Positions 1 through 7,551 of a stretch of 11,945 nt of DNA are shown one piece after another. The DNA is from Chthoniobacterales bacterium (GTDB lineage Bacteria; Verrucomicrobiota; Verrucomicrobiia; Chthoniobacterales; JACTMZ01). The position numbers and the translations under genes are program-made. Under the pieces are notes generated by a model, which did no database searches, was not told the DNA's origin, and saw only the letters and a program-made list of their open reading frames with translations. Numbering within the stretch: position 1 is the stretch's first letter; each line of letters starts with the position of its first letter. The stretch spans positions 1 to 11,945 of the forward strand of contig JAFMJK010000049.1 of the NCBI GenBank assembly GCA_017853515.1, written 5' to 3'.

Positions 1-76
1 CCTACCAACAACGCTCTACCGATAAGTCCACGACCTTTTGGTGTTTGGTATTAGAACTGCGAGGACGTCTCCCCAG

Positions 77-949
77 TTACTTCATCACCGCCAGCAGTGT
101 GTCGGCGATGGTGCTGGGCGTTTCGGCCACGGCGATGCCGGCGGCACGTAGCGCTTCTTTCTTCGCGGAGGCTGTTCCTTTGCCGCCGGAAATAATCGCT
201 CCCGCGTGGCCCATGCGGCGTCCGGGAGGCGCAGTGGCACCGGCGATGAATCCGGCAACGGGCTTTTTGCAATTTTCTTTGAGCCAAGCGGCGGCTTCTT
301 CCTCGGCGCTGCCGCCGATTTCGCCGATGAGAATGATGCCGTGCGTATCCGGATCCGCGGCGAAAAGTTTCACCGCATCGAGCGTGGTCGTGCCGATGAT
401 CGGATCGCCGCCGATGCCGATACAGGTCGACTGCCCCACCCCGCGGCTGGTCAGCTGCCAGACGGCTTCGTAGGTCAGCGTGCCCGAGCGCGAAACAACA
501 CCGATATGGCCGGGCTTGTGGATGTAACCGGGCATGATGCCGATCTTGCACTGGCCGGGCGTGATGATGCCGGGGCAATTCGGACCGATAAGGCGCGAAC
601 CGCTGCTTTTGAGCAGTTCTTTGACGCGCATCATGTCCATGACCGGAATTCCCTCGGTGATGCAGACGATCAATTCCACCCCGGCATCGGCCGCTTCAAG
701 GATGGCGTCCGCGGCGAATTCGGGCGGAACGAAAATCATGGTGGCATTGCAACCGGTCTGCTTGCGCGCTTCGTGCACCGTGTCGAAAACCGGAACCTTG
801 TCGTCGAACATCTCGCCGCCGCGCGCGGGCGTGACCCCGGCAACGACATTGGTGCCGTATTCCATGCAGTTTCGCGTATGGAAGGCGCCGGACTTTCCGG
901 TGATACCTTGGACAACGAGACGTGTGTTTTTATCGACGAGAACGGACAT
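77..949 (-). CDS. sucD: Succinate-CoA ligase, alpha subunit
   Basis: This is the alpha subunit of succinyl-CoA synthetase, the TCA-cycle enzyme that interconverts succinyl-CoA and succinate with synthesis of ATP or GTP in the cytoplasm. It is 290 residues long, the normal family length. The N-terminal CoA-binding Rossmann domain shows GITGKSG at residues 15-21. The motifs GPNCPG (122-127) and SRSGTLTYE (153-161) follow, and the phosphorylated catalytic histidine is H248 in GRRMGHAG. The start at MSVLVDKNTR matches the family N-terminus; the frame stays open further upstream, but that part overlaps sucC and is not SucD-like. The start lies 2 bp after the sucC stop, so the two are surely translated together as the alpha-beta enzyme. 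The 76 bp between its stop and the window edge hold only a weak 6-bp inverted repeat (3-8 with 45-50) without a T tract, so no terminator is evident. Nucleotide specificity (ADP or GDP) cannot be told from this subunit. Confidence 0.97.
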   Translation of the reverse strand: MSVLVDKNTRLVVQGITGKSGAFHTRNCMEYGTNVVAGVTPARGGEMFDDKVPVFDTVHEARKQTGCNATMIFVPPEFAADAILEAADAGVELIVCITEGIPVMDMMRVKELLKSSGSRLIGPNCPGIITPGQCKIGIMPGYIHKPGHIGVVSRSGTLTYEAVWQLTSRGVGQSTCIGIGGDPIIGTTTLDAVKLFAADPDTHGIILIGEIGGSAEEEAAAWLKENCKKPVAGFIAGATAPPGRRMGHAGAIISGGKGTASAKKEALRAAGIAVAETPSTIADTLLAVMK

Positions 950-951
950 GA

Positions 952-2136
952 TTAGAATTTGGCGAGTTTGACGATTTCGCTCGCCGCGGTGTCGAGGTCT
1001 GTCGCGGTGACGATGGGCAGACCCGATTCGGCCAGCAACTTGCGGCCCTGTTCGACATTGGTGCCTTCGAGACGGACAACGAGAGGAATACCGAGCTTCA
1101 CCGATTTCACCGCGTTGAGAATACCCTGCGCGATGATGTCGCATTTCATGATGCCGCCGAAAATATTGACCAAAATCGCTTTCACGTTGGCGTCGGAGAG
1201 CAAAATTTTGAAAGCCTCGGTAACCTGCTCCTCGCTCGCGCCGCCGCCCACGTCGAGGAAGTTGGCCGGTTCGCCGCCGTGGTGCTTGATGATATCCATC
1301 GTGGCCATGGCCAAACCGGCACCGTTGACCATGCAGCCGATATTTCCATCCAATCCGATGTAGCTGAGGTGATGCTTCGACGCGGCCACTTCACGCGGAT
1401 CCTCCTCGGCGACGTCGCGGAGGGCGACGAGGTCGGGATGACGGAAGAGGGCGTTGTCGTCGAAGGAAAACTTGGCGTCGAGGGCGAGCACCTCGCCGCC
1501 TTTAGTCAGGACGAGCGGGTTGATTTCCACCATCGAGCAGTCGCACGCGGTGAAGCAGCGGTAGAGCGCGGCGAAGAGCTTGCAAGCGCCGCGCATCTGC
1601 GCGGGGGCAAAACCGAGTTCTTTGGCCAGTTTGCGCGTTTGGAAAGGCTGAAGTCCGAAGGCCGGGTCGACCGGTTCACGGAGGATTTTTTCCGGGCTCT
1701 TCTCGGCCACTTCCTCGATGTCCATCCCGCCTTCACGGCTGGCCACAATGACCGGAGCGCCGGTAGCGCGGTCCATGAGGATGGCGAAATAAAATTCTTT
1801 TTCGATCTCGACCGACTCGGCCACGAGCATCTGGTTGACCACGCGCCCGTCGGGTCCGGTCTGATGCGTCACGAGTGTCTGCCCGAGCATTTTGGCCGCC
1901 AGATCGCGCGCCTGGCCGGCCGTCTTGCAAAGATGCACGCCGCCTTTGAAGCCGTTGGTAAAACTTCCCTTTCCCCGGCCGCCGGCATGGATCTGGGCTT
2001 TGACCACGATGGAATTGGTGCCGAGTTCGCGGGCCACCTTCTCCGCTTCCTCGGCGGTCCGGGCCACAGACCCGCGCGGATTGTCCGCGCCGAACTTGGT
2101 CAGCAGTTCTTTGGCTTGGTATTCGTGGATGTTCAT
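952..2136 (-). CDS. sucC: Succinate-CoA ligase (ADP/GDP-forming), beta subunit
   Basis: This is the beta subunit of succinyl-CoA synthetase, which binds the nucleotide and succinate and pairs with the alpha subunit encoded just downstream. It is 394 residues long, close to the usual 385-400. The start MNIHEYQAKELL is the family signature N-terminus. The ATP-grasp domain shows KAQIHAGGRGKG (46-57), the Mg-binding stretch EINPL (204-208) and LDAKFSFDDNALFR (219-232). The C-terminal ligase domain has NGAGLAMATMD (271-281), DVGGGAS (295-301) and EGTNVEQG (357-364). The frame stays open upstream into the recA region, but that part is an out-of-frame shadow of recA and not SucC-like. No clear Shine-Dalgarno precedes the ATG. 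The gene lies 80 bp downstream of recA beyond an intrinsic terminator, so it probably has its own promoter or depends on read-through. Confidence 0.97.
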   Translation of the reverse strand: MNIHEYQAKELLTKFGADNPRGSVARTAEEAEKVARELGTNSIVVKAQIHAGGRGKGSFTNGFKGGVHLCKTAGQARDLAAKMLGQTLVTHQTGPDGRVVNQMLVAESVEIEKEFYFAILMDRATGAPVIVASREGGMDIEEVAEKSPEKILREPVDPAFGLQPFQTRKLAKELGFAPAQMRGACKLFAALYRCFTACDCSMVEINPLVLTKGGEVLALDAKFSFDDNALFRHPDLVALRDVAEEDPREVAASKHHLSYIGLDGNIGCMVNGAGLAMATMDIIKHHGGEPANFLDVGGGASEEQVTEAFKILLSDANVKAILVNIFGGIMKCDIIAQGILNAVKSVKLGIPLVVRLEGTNVEQGRKLLAESGLPIVTATDLDTAASEIVKLAKF

Positions 2137-2149
2137 GCGTGCTGCTGAT

Positions 2150-2178
2150 GGTATAGACACGCGGTCGCGTGTCCGGAT
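2150..2178 (-). promoter_or_regulatory. Possible sucCD promoter with a palindrome in its spacer
   Basis: Reading the minus strand, TATACC (2150-2155) matches four of six bases of a -10 box and ends 13 bp before the sucC ATG. The 17 bp just upstream are almost entirely the perfect 8-bp inverted repeat at 2156-2173. No good -35 hexamer exists at the right distance; the position is occupied by bases next to the recA terminator T tract. The box is the only candidate I see in the 42 bp between terminator and sucC. If real, the mRNA leader would be only about 6-8 nt. This is tentative. Confidence 0.25.
2156..2173. repeat. Perfect 8-bp inverted repeat (motif A, short form)
   Basis: The arms GACACGCG and CGCGTGTC flank a 2-nt loop (GT on the plus strand). 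The palindrome sits between the recA terminator and sucC. The same arms, extended to GGACACGCGG and CCGCGTGTCC, recur at 10666-10771 around an 86-nt interior. In both places the arms lie 13-14 bp from a GGACGAGCG palindrome (motif B). It could be an operator, a second stem of the recA transcript end, or a dispersed repeat; the sequence alone does not decide. Confidence 0.75.
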
Positions 2179-2207
2179 AAAAAAGGCGGACGGGCGATCG
2201 CTCGTCC
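2179..2207 (-). terminator. Intrinsic terminator of the gyrB-recA unit
   Basis: On the minus strand, a 20-nt near-perfect palindrome (2188-2207) has arms GGACGAGCG and CGCCCGTCC around AT. The single mismatched pair becomes a G-U pair in one orientation. It is followed after GCC by six T residues (A tract at 2179-2184 on the plus strand). It begins 9 bp past the recA stop codon. This is a textbook Rho-independent terminator. It also belongs to a repeat family seen again at 10631-10651. Confidence 0.88.
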
Positions 2208-2216
2208 CTGCCTCTC

Positions 2217-3266
2217 CTATGCTGCCTCTGCCACGTTCATCGCGGCAAGCGTGGCGGCCTCGATCTCCTTGTACAAATTTTCGTCGGCCTTGAGAGCTTC
2301 CTTGGCCGCGTCGCGTCCCTGGGCCAGTTGGCTGCCCTTGAAACTGAGCCAGCTGCCGCGTTTCTCGAGGACACCCTTTTCCAGCGCGATGTCGATGAGC
2401 GAACCGACATTGGAAATTCCCTCGTTGTACATGATGTCGAACTCGGCCTCGGTGAAGGGCGGGGCGACTTTGTTTTTCACCACTTTGACGCGCGTGCGGT
2501 TGCCGGTCACCGCGCCGTCGGCCTGCTTGATCGCGCCGATGCGGCGGATGTCCATGCGGACGCTGGAGTAAAACTTGAGCGCCTTGCCGCCGGGCGTCGT
2601 CTCGGGATTGCCGAACATCACGCCGATCTTCTCGCGGATCTGGTTGGTGAAGATACAGCAGGTGCGGGCCTTGGAAATCAGGGCGGTCAGTTTGCGCATG
2701 GCCGCACTCATCAGGCGCGCCTGCGTGCCGACCGTCGAATCGCCGATCTCGCCCTCGAGTTCCTGCTTGGTGACGAGCGCGGCAACCGAGTCGAGAACGA
2801 TGACGTCGAGGGCGTTGGAGCGGACGAGCGTTTCGCAAATGCGCAGCGCTTCCTCGCCCGAACTCGGCTGGGACACGAGAAGGTCGTCGAGATTAACCCC
2901 GAGACGTTGCGCATATTTCGGATCGAGCGCGTGCTCGACATCGATGAACGCGGCCAACCCGCCGCGTTTCTGCGCCTGGGCGATGATGGTGAGGGTGAGG
3001 GTCGTTTTGCCGGAGGACTCCGGTCCGTAAATCTCGACGATGCGGCCGCGCGGCACGCCGCCGACGCCGAGGGCGCGGTCGATGAGGATGTTGCCCGTCG
3101 GGATGACATCGATGTTGGTCTGCGAATGGTCGCCGAGGCGCATGATGGCGCCGTCGCCGTAATCCTTGGCGATCTGCTGCAGCGCGAGATCGAGGTTCTT
3201 GTTGCGCTGGGTGGTCGTCTTGTCGGCGGCGGATTCGGATTTGGCTTCGGCGGCTTTGGCGGGCAT
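2217..3266 (-). CDS. recA: Recombinase RecA
   Basis: RecA is the ATP-dependent strand-exchange protein of homologous recombination and the co-protease that triggers LexA cleavage in SOS-proficient bacteria. The protein is 349 residues. The Walker A motif GPESSGKTT is at 81-89 and Walker B VIVLDS at 155-160. The DNA-binding loop L1 is EGEIGDSTVG (171-180) and loop L2 covers about 206-227 (FTNQIREKIGV, then NPETTPGG). L1 has STVG where SHMG or SHVG is usual. The C-terminus ends in LAAMNVAEAA and lacks the strongly acidic tail of E. coli RecA. The first 20 residues are an Ala/Lys/Ser/Thr-rich extension. The gene starts 10 bp after the gyrB stop with only a weak purine-rich ribosome site (AGAAAG), which points to co-transcription with gyrB. 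I see no LexA-type operator in that gap. A strong terminator follows the stop. Confidence 0.98.
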   Translation of the reverse strand: MPAKAAEAKSESAADKTTTQRNKNLDLALQQIAKDYGDGAIMRLGDHSQTNIDVIPTGNILIDRALGVGGVPRGRIVEIYGPESSGKTTLTLTIIAQAQKRGGLAAFIDVEHALDPKYAQRLGVNLDDLLVSQPSSGEEALRICETLVRSNALDVIVLDSVAALVTKQELEGEIGDSTVGTQARLMSAAMRKLTALISKARTCCIFTNQIREKIGVMFGNPETTPGGKALKFYSSVRMDIRRIGAIKQADGAVTGNRTRVKVVKNKVAPPFTEAEFDIMYNEGISNVGSLIDIALEKGVLEKRGSWLSFKGSQLAQGRDAAKEALKADENLYKEIEAATLAAMNVAEAA

Positions 3267-3276
3267 CGGTGTCTTT

Positions 3277-5862
3277 CTAGATGTCGAGGTTGCGGACGTT
3301 GAGGGCGTTGTCCTCGATGAAGTGGCGGCGCGGTTCGACCACGTCGCCCATGAGGACGGTGAACATTTTGTCGGCCTCGACGGCGTTGGTTTCGTCGAGT
3401 CTGACGCGCAGAAGCCGGCGTTTCTCCGGATCCATTGTCGTCTGGAAAAGTTCCTTGGCGTTCATTTCGCCGAGACCCTTGAATCGTTTGATCTGCACGC
3501 CGCGGCGGCCGATCTCCTTGACCAATTCGAGGATGCGCGGGATGGCGAAGATCTCGTGCTTGGTCTCGCGCTCGCCCTCGCCTTCGACCAAATGGAAGAT
3601 CGGTTTGTCCGTCGCCGTGTAGTGGTCGATCTCGAGGCCTTTCTTGGAAAGTTCCTTGATCAGCTTGTCCACCGCGACCGATTCGTGGATTTCGACGAGG
3701 CGCGCGCGACGGCGGCGGACCGCGGTGCTTTTATCTTTTTCCTTCGGCGCGGCGTCCCCGTTGGCGCCTTCAGGCGTCTCGGGAGCCTCGGCTTCGAAAA
3801 GATTGAGGTCGTTGTTTTTCTTGGCGAAGGCCTGCAGTTCGCTTTCGTCGTGGAAGTATTCGACGGACTCCGTGTTGCCGTCGCGGATCATGATCAAATA
3901 TTCCGGCAACTTGTCGCTCTTTTCGTCGCGCGCCTCGAGGTAGCTCTCGAAGTCGCCGCCGAGACGCTTGATCGCGTTGCTGTGCTTGTTCAGGCGCTCG
4001 AGCAACTCGAGGATTTCCTTCAGCTGGGTCTCGGTGAAGGTCTTTTTGTTCTTCAGGTGGACAAGCTTCACGTCCTCCGCGCCGAGCGAGATGAGGATCT
4101 TGGTCAGCTGCGCGTCGTCATCGACGTATTCCTCGCGCTTCTTCCGCTTGATCTGATAAAGCGGCGGCTGGGCGATGTAGACGCAACCGCGGCGGACCAA
4201 CTCGGTCATCTGCCGGTAAAAGAAGGTGAGGAGCAACGTGCGGATGTGCGATCCGTCCACGTCGGCGTCGGTCATGATGATGATCCGGCCGTAGCGGAGT
4301 TTCTCGAAATTGAACGAACCTTCCTGCTCGCCCTCGCCGATCCCGGTGCCCACCGCGGTGATCATGGTCTGGATTTCGGTGTTCTGCAGCACCTTGTCCA
4401 AACGCGCCTTCTCCACGTTGATCAGTTTGCCGCGGATCGGAAGGATCGCTTGGAAACGGCGGTCGCGTCCCTGCTTGGCCGAACCGCCGGCCGAGTCGCC
4501 CTCGACGATGAAAAGTTCGGTCAAAGACGGATCGCGCTCGGAGCAGTCGGCCAGTTTGCCGGGCAATCCGCCGCCGGTCAGCGCGCTCTTGCGCACCGTC
4601 TCGCGGGCTTTGCGCGCGGCTTCGCGGGCGCGGGCCGCGGTGATCGCTTTCTCGAAAACTTTTTTCGCGATCGGCGGGTTCGTCTCGAAGAAATCCATCA
4701 ACCCCTCGTAGACGATCGAGCTGACGATGCCGTCGACTTCCGGATTGACCAATTTGACCTTGGTCTGGCTCTCGAACTTCGGGTCGGGGTGCTTGAGGCT
4801 GAGCACGCAGATGAGGCCTTCGCGGACGTCGTCACCGGTGATGGCGGGATCCTTGTCCTTGGCCAGTTCGTTGGCCTTGGCGTATTGGTTGATCGCGCGG
4901 GTCAGCGCCGAGCGGAACCCGGTCATGTGCGTTCCGCCGTCCGGGTTCGGGATCGAGTTGGTGAAGCAGAGGATCTGGTCGGTGTAGCTGTCGTTGTATT
5001 GCATGACGCAATCAACGAAGACGTCCTCCTCGACGTCCTTGCCGTCCTTGTCCTTCATCTTCGTCTTCCGTCCGCCGGTCAGCTTGATGACTTTCGGATG
5101 GATGACCTGCTTGCTCTCGCCGAGTTCCTTGACGAATTCCTCGATGCCGAGCTTGTAGACAAAAATGGATTTCTTCGGCTCGCCATCGACGCGCTCGTCG
5201 GTCAGGCGGATCTCGAGGCCGCTGTTGAGGAAGGCCAGTTCGCGCAGGCGCGCGCCGAGGCGCTCGAAGACGAATTCGGTCGTGGTGAAAATCTCGGCAT
5301 CCGGCAAAAACGTGATCTGCGTGCCGGTCTGCTTTTTGTTCTTCAGTTCGCTGAGGACCTTGAGCTTCTGCGTCGTTTTGCCGCGGGCGAACGACATGAA
5401 GTAAACCTGCCCGTCGCGGTAGACCTCGGCCTTGAACCACTCGGAGAGGGCGTTGACGCACTTCGCACCGACACCATGGAGACCGCCGCTGAATTTGTAC
5501 GCGCCCTGGCCGAACTTGCCGCCGGCGTGGAGATTGGTCAGCACCAGCTCGATGGCCGGAATTTTCCACTTCGGATGCATGTCGACCGGAATGCCGCGGC
5601 CGTTGTCGCGGATGGAGCAGGAGCCGTCCGCGTGGATGGTCACGTCGATGTGCGTGCAAAATCCGGCCAGGTGCTCGTCGATCGAGTTGTCGAGGACCTC
5701 GTAAACGCAGTGGTGAAGGCCGCGCTCGTCGGTGTAACCGATATACATTCCCGGCCGCTTGCGCACGGCCTCCAATCCTTCGAGCTTGTCGATCTGCGCC
5801 GCGCCGTATTCGGCGCCCTTGGCTGCTTTTGCTTCCTCGTTTTCCTTCGCTTTTGACGCCAT
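3277..5862 (-). CDS. gyrB: DNA gyrase subunit B, with large post-TOPRIM insertion
   Basis: GyrB is the ATPase subunit of gyrase, which with GyrA introduces negative supercoils. The protein is 861 residues against about 640 for the short form and 804 in E. coli. The GHKL ATPase domain shows VLDNSIDE (56-63), DNGRGIP (86-92) and GGLHGVG (126-132). The transducer domain has the QTK loop lysine at 366-368. The TOPRIM domain has EGDSAGG (454-460) and DADVDGSHI (532-540). The C-terminal RFKGLGEMNA (793-802) and TTMDPEKRRLLRV complete the family pattern. Between about residues 573 and 790 lies an insertion of roughly 215 residues, containing a low-complexity Glu/Pro/Ala/Lys stretch and an RRRRAR run. 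It occupies the place of the E. coli GyrB insertion. ParE is an alternative name, but the AKQGRDRRFQAILP context and the long insert favour GyrB. No gyrA is in the window. The gene diverges from the STT3-like gene across 126 bp. Confidence 0.95.
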   Translation of the reverse strand: MASKAKENEEAKAAKGAEYGAAQIDKLEGLEAVRKRPGMYIGYTDERGLHHCVYEVLDNSIDEHLAGFCTHIDVTIHADGSCSIRDNGRGIPVDMHPKWKIPAIELVLTNLHAGGKFGQGAYKFSGGLHGVGAKCVNALSEWFKAEVYRDGQVYFMSFARGKTTQKLKVLSELKNKKQTGTQITFLPDAEIFTTTEFVFERLGARLRELAFLNSGLEIRLTDERVDGEPKKSIFVYKLGIEEFVKELGESKQVIHPKVIKLTGGRKTKMKDKDGKDVEEDVFVDCVMQYNDSYTDQILCFTNSIPNPDGGTHMTGFRSALTRAINQYAKANELAKDKDPAITGDDVREGLICVLSLKHPDPKFESQTKVKLVNPEVDGIVSSIVYEGLMDFFETNPPIAKKVFEKAITAARAREAARKARETVRKSALTGGGLPGKLADCSERDPSLTELFIVEGDSAGGSAKQGRDRRFQAILPIRGKLINVEKARLDKVLQNTEIQTMITAVGTGIGEGEQEGSFNFEKLRYGRIIIMTDADVDGSHIRTLLLTFFYRQMTELVRRGCVYIAQPPLYQIKRKKREEYVDDDAQLTKILISLGAEDVKLVHLKNKKTFTETQLKEILELLERLNKHSNAIKRLGGDFESYLEARDEKSDKLPEYLIMIRDGNTESVEYFHDESELQAFAKKNNDLNLFEAEAPETPEGANGDAAPKEKDKSTAVRRRRARLVEIHESVAVDKLIKELSKKGLEIDHYTATDKPIFHLVEGEGERETKHEIFAIPRILELVKEIGRRGVQIKRFKGLGEMNAKELFQTTMDPEKRRLLRVRLDETNAVEADKMFTVLMGDVVEPRRHFIEDNALNVRNLDI

Positions 5863-5988
5863 AAAAAATCGTGCTTTCCGGGGTGCGCCCGGATCAACCC
5901 GTGCGTCCTGAAAAGCTATCCTGCCGCGCGCCCCGCTCCAGCCTTTTTTGCCCTGCCAATCGGGTTTTTTCGGTCATAAAGACAGGCG
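5863..5988. promoter_or_regulatory. Divergent intergenic region between gyrB and STT3-like gene
   Basis: These 126 bp must hold the start signals for gyrB-recA (leftward) and for the membrane-protein gene (rightward), because nothing is co-directional upstream of either. I see a 5-bp stem with a 5-nt loop (CCGGG/CCCGG, 5878-5892) in the gyrB leader. There are also runs of six A or T at about 5863-5868, 5944-5949 and 5965-5970. No convincing -35/-10 pair stands out on either strand. On the minus strand TTGGCA lacks a good -10 partner; on the plus strand TTGCCC and CATAAA are too far apart. No strong Shine-Dalgarno precedes gyrB. Confidence 0.4.
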
Positions 5989-7551
5989 ATGGAAACCGGC
6001 CTAAACCGCCCCAGCGAACTGGCGAAGACCCTCGCCACGGCACTTTTGCTGGCCGGAATTTTCCTCGCCGCGGTGACATGGAACCGCGCGCAGGTCCTCG
6101 TCCCGCGTGCCGACGGCGAGGTGCTCGTCGTTTTTTCCGATGGCGATTGCCACAGCCGGATGCAACGCGCGGCCCTGGTCGCGGCGAATCCCGGAACCAT
6201 CATCCGCGCGCACGATTTCGAAAATCATCCGCAAGGCACTGTCCCGCACACAACGGCGCCGATGGATTACCTCATTGCGGCGCTCGGTGTTTTCATCCGA
6301 CCGCTCGACGTGGCCGGGGCCTGGATCTCGCCGCTGCTCGGATTGGCCGCGCTGGTCTTTCTTTTCTTTTGGTCACGCGCCCTCGATCTGCGTCCCCGCT
6401 GGCCGATGCTCTTGCTTTTTGCCGTCTCGCCGGCATTGACCCATGCCTTTGCCTTGGGGCGGCCGGACCACCAGTCGTTGCTCGTTGCCCTGACCGCCAT
6501 TGCGCTGGCCGCGAATTTTGCCTTCATGCGCACGGCAAATTCCGCGTGGGCGTGGACCTCGGGCGCTGCCTGGGGGCTCGCGCTCTGGGCCTCGTGGTTC
6601 GAACCGCTCATCCTCCTCGCCGCGCAGGAAGTTGGTCGCATTTCGGTCTTGCGCGGGAAAGCTTATCCGCCGCCGTGGCGCAGGGCGCTCTTGCTGACCG
6701 CCGGAATCGCCCTTGCCGCATGGGCCATCGAAGGATTCCGCAATCCGTGGCCGTCGGACGAAGTGCGCACGCTTTTTCCCCGCTGGGCCACCATGCTCGG
6801 CGAACTCGCGCCGACCAGTCCGCGCGCCATGTTCGCTTGGACCGGATGGCTCCTGGCGCCCGCACCGCTTTTGCTTTTGTGGGACTATTGGCGCCGGCGC
6901 GATCCGCTTGCTCCCATGGCTCTCGTTCTTCTTGTCGCCGTCACCGCGCTGACTGGATGGCAGGCGCGGTGGAGTCCGTGGCAAGCCGCCGTCTTCTGCC
7001 TCGCGCTTCCTTGGATCCTCGCGCCGCTGCAAAAGATGTGGGTCATATGGCTTGTTTTCTTGGCCAGCCTTTGGCCGGTTGCGTGGGCATGGGACGCGCG
7101 CTTGTCGCCCCCGCTTGCAGCCCGGGCGAAAACGCAGGAAACAATCGTCGAAGCGGCGCTGATCGAACAAACCGCGCAATACCTGCGCGCGCAACCGAGC
7201 GGCGGTGTTCTTGCCCCGTGGTGGATTTCCCCCGCGCTGGCGCGGCAGAGCGGACAGCCGTTGGTCGGCGGAACCTCGCACCAAAGTTTGCCGGGCAGCG
7301 CGGATGCCGCGCGTTTCTTTCTCGCGACGGACGAAAACGAAGCGAAAACCATTCTCGAAAAACGCCGGGTGCTTTACGTCGTGACCGATGATCCCGAACG
7401 CCTTCTTCCCACCTCGGCGCGATTGCTCGATGTCGAGGTGCCGAAGAACCCGCTGATCCGTCGTTTGGCCCGCGGACTCGACGTCCCGTCTTTTCTCGAG
7501 CCGGTGTTCGCCAACCAATTCTTCCGCGTCTACAAAGTGCGCGATGAGTGA
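5989..7551 (+). CDS. Polytopic membrane protein related to STT3/PglB oligosaccharyltransferases
   Basis: This 520-residue integral membrane protein has a first helix at about 12-30, then a periplasmic-type loop, then many hydrophobic segments (about 92-127, 138-180, 185-212, 232-247, 280-298, 305-325, 331-367) and a soluble C-terminal domain (370-520). The architecture matches the STT3/PglB/AglB family, which transfers lipid-linked glycans to asparagine. The first loop carries SDGDCHSRMQRA (50-61), resembling the metal-binding acidic motif. HDFENHPQGT followed by APMDYLIA (75-97) is the typical HD..NHP.G....P..DYLIA pattern. GRPDHQ (157-162) resembles the conserved DH in a later loop. The C-terminal VLAPWWISPALA (407-418) is in the place of WWDYG, but the aspartate is missing. 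It may therefore be a glycosyltransferase-like protein without ordinary sequon recognition. The ATG chosen puts the first helix at the N-terminus. The gene overlaps the next one by 8 bp (ATGAGTGA), suggesting coupled translation. Confidence 0.6.
   Translation: METGLNRPSELAKTLATALLLAGIFLAAVTWNRAQVLVPRADGEVLVVFSDGDCHSRMQRAALVAANPGTIIRAHDFENHPQGTVPHTTAPMDYLIAALGVFIRPLDVAGAWISPLLGLAALVFLFFWSRALDLRPRWPMLLLFAVSPALTHAFALGRPDHQSLLVALTAIALAANFAFMRTANSAWAWTSGAAWGLALWASWFEPLILLAAQEVGRISVLRGKAYPPPWRRALLLTAGIALAAWAIEGFRNPWPSDEVRTLFPRWATMLGELAPTSPRAMFAWTGWLLAPAPLLLLWDYWRRRDPLAPMALVLLVAVTALTGWQARWSPWQAAVFCLALPWILAPLQKMWVIWLVFLASLWPVAWAWDARLSPPLAARAKTQETIVEAALIEQTAQYLRAQPSGGVLAPWWISPALARQSGQPLVGGTSHQSLPGSADAARFFLATDENEAKTILEKRRVLYVVTDDPERLLPTSARLLDVEVPKNPLIRRLARGLDVPSFLEPVFANQFFRVYKVRDE

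Noticed and set aside
1..30. tRNA-like fragment (CGGTAGAGC on the minus strand resembles a D arm)
   Set aside because: The matching GCTC half of the D stem, a T loop and an acceptor stem are missing, so no tRNA can be folded.
950..1144. Upstream extension of the sucD frame
   Set aside because: It overlaps sucC and the SucD-typical N-terminus begins at 949.
2137..2838. Upstream extension of the sucC frame into recA
   Set aside because: The SucC family start MNIHEYQAKELL is at 2136; the upstream part is the out-of-frame reading of recA.
3166..5856. Open frame of 896 codons antisense to gyrB and the recA start
   Set aside because: It is the mirror frame of high-GC gyrB, rich in Asp/Val/Leu/Arg patterns typical of antisense shadows, and has no recognisable domain.
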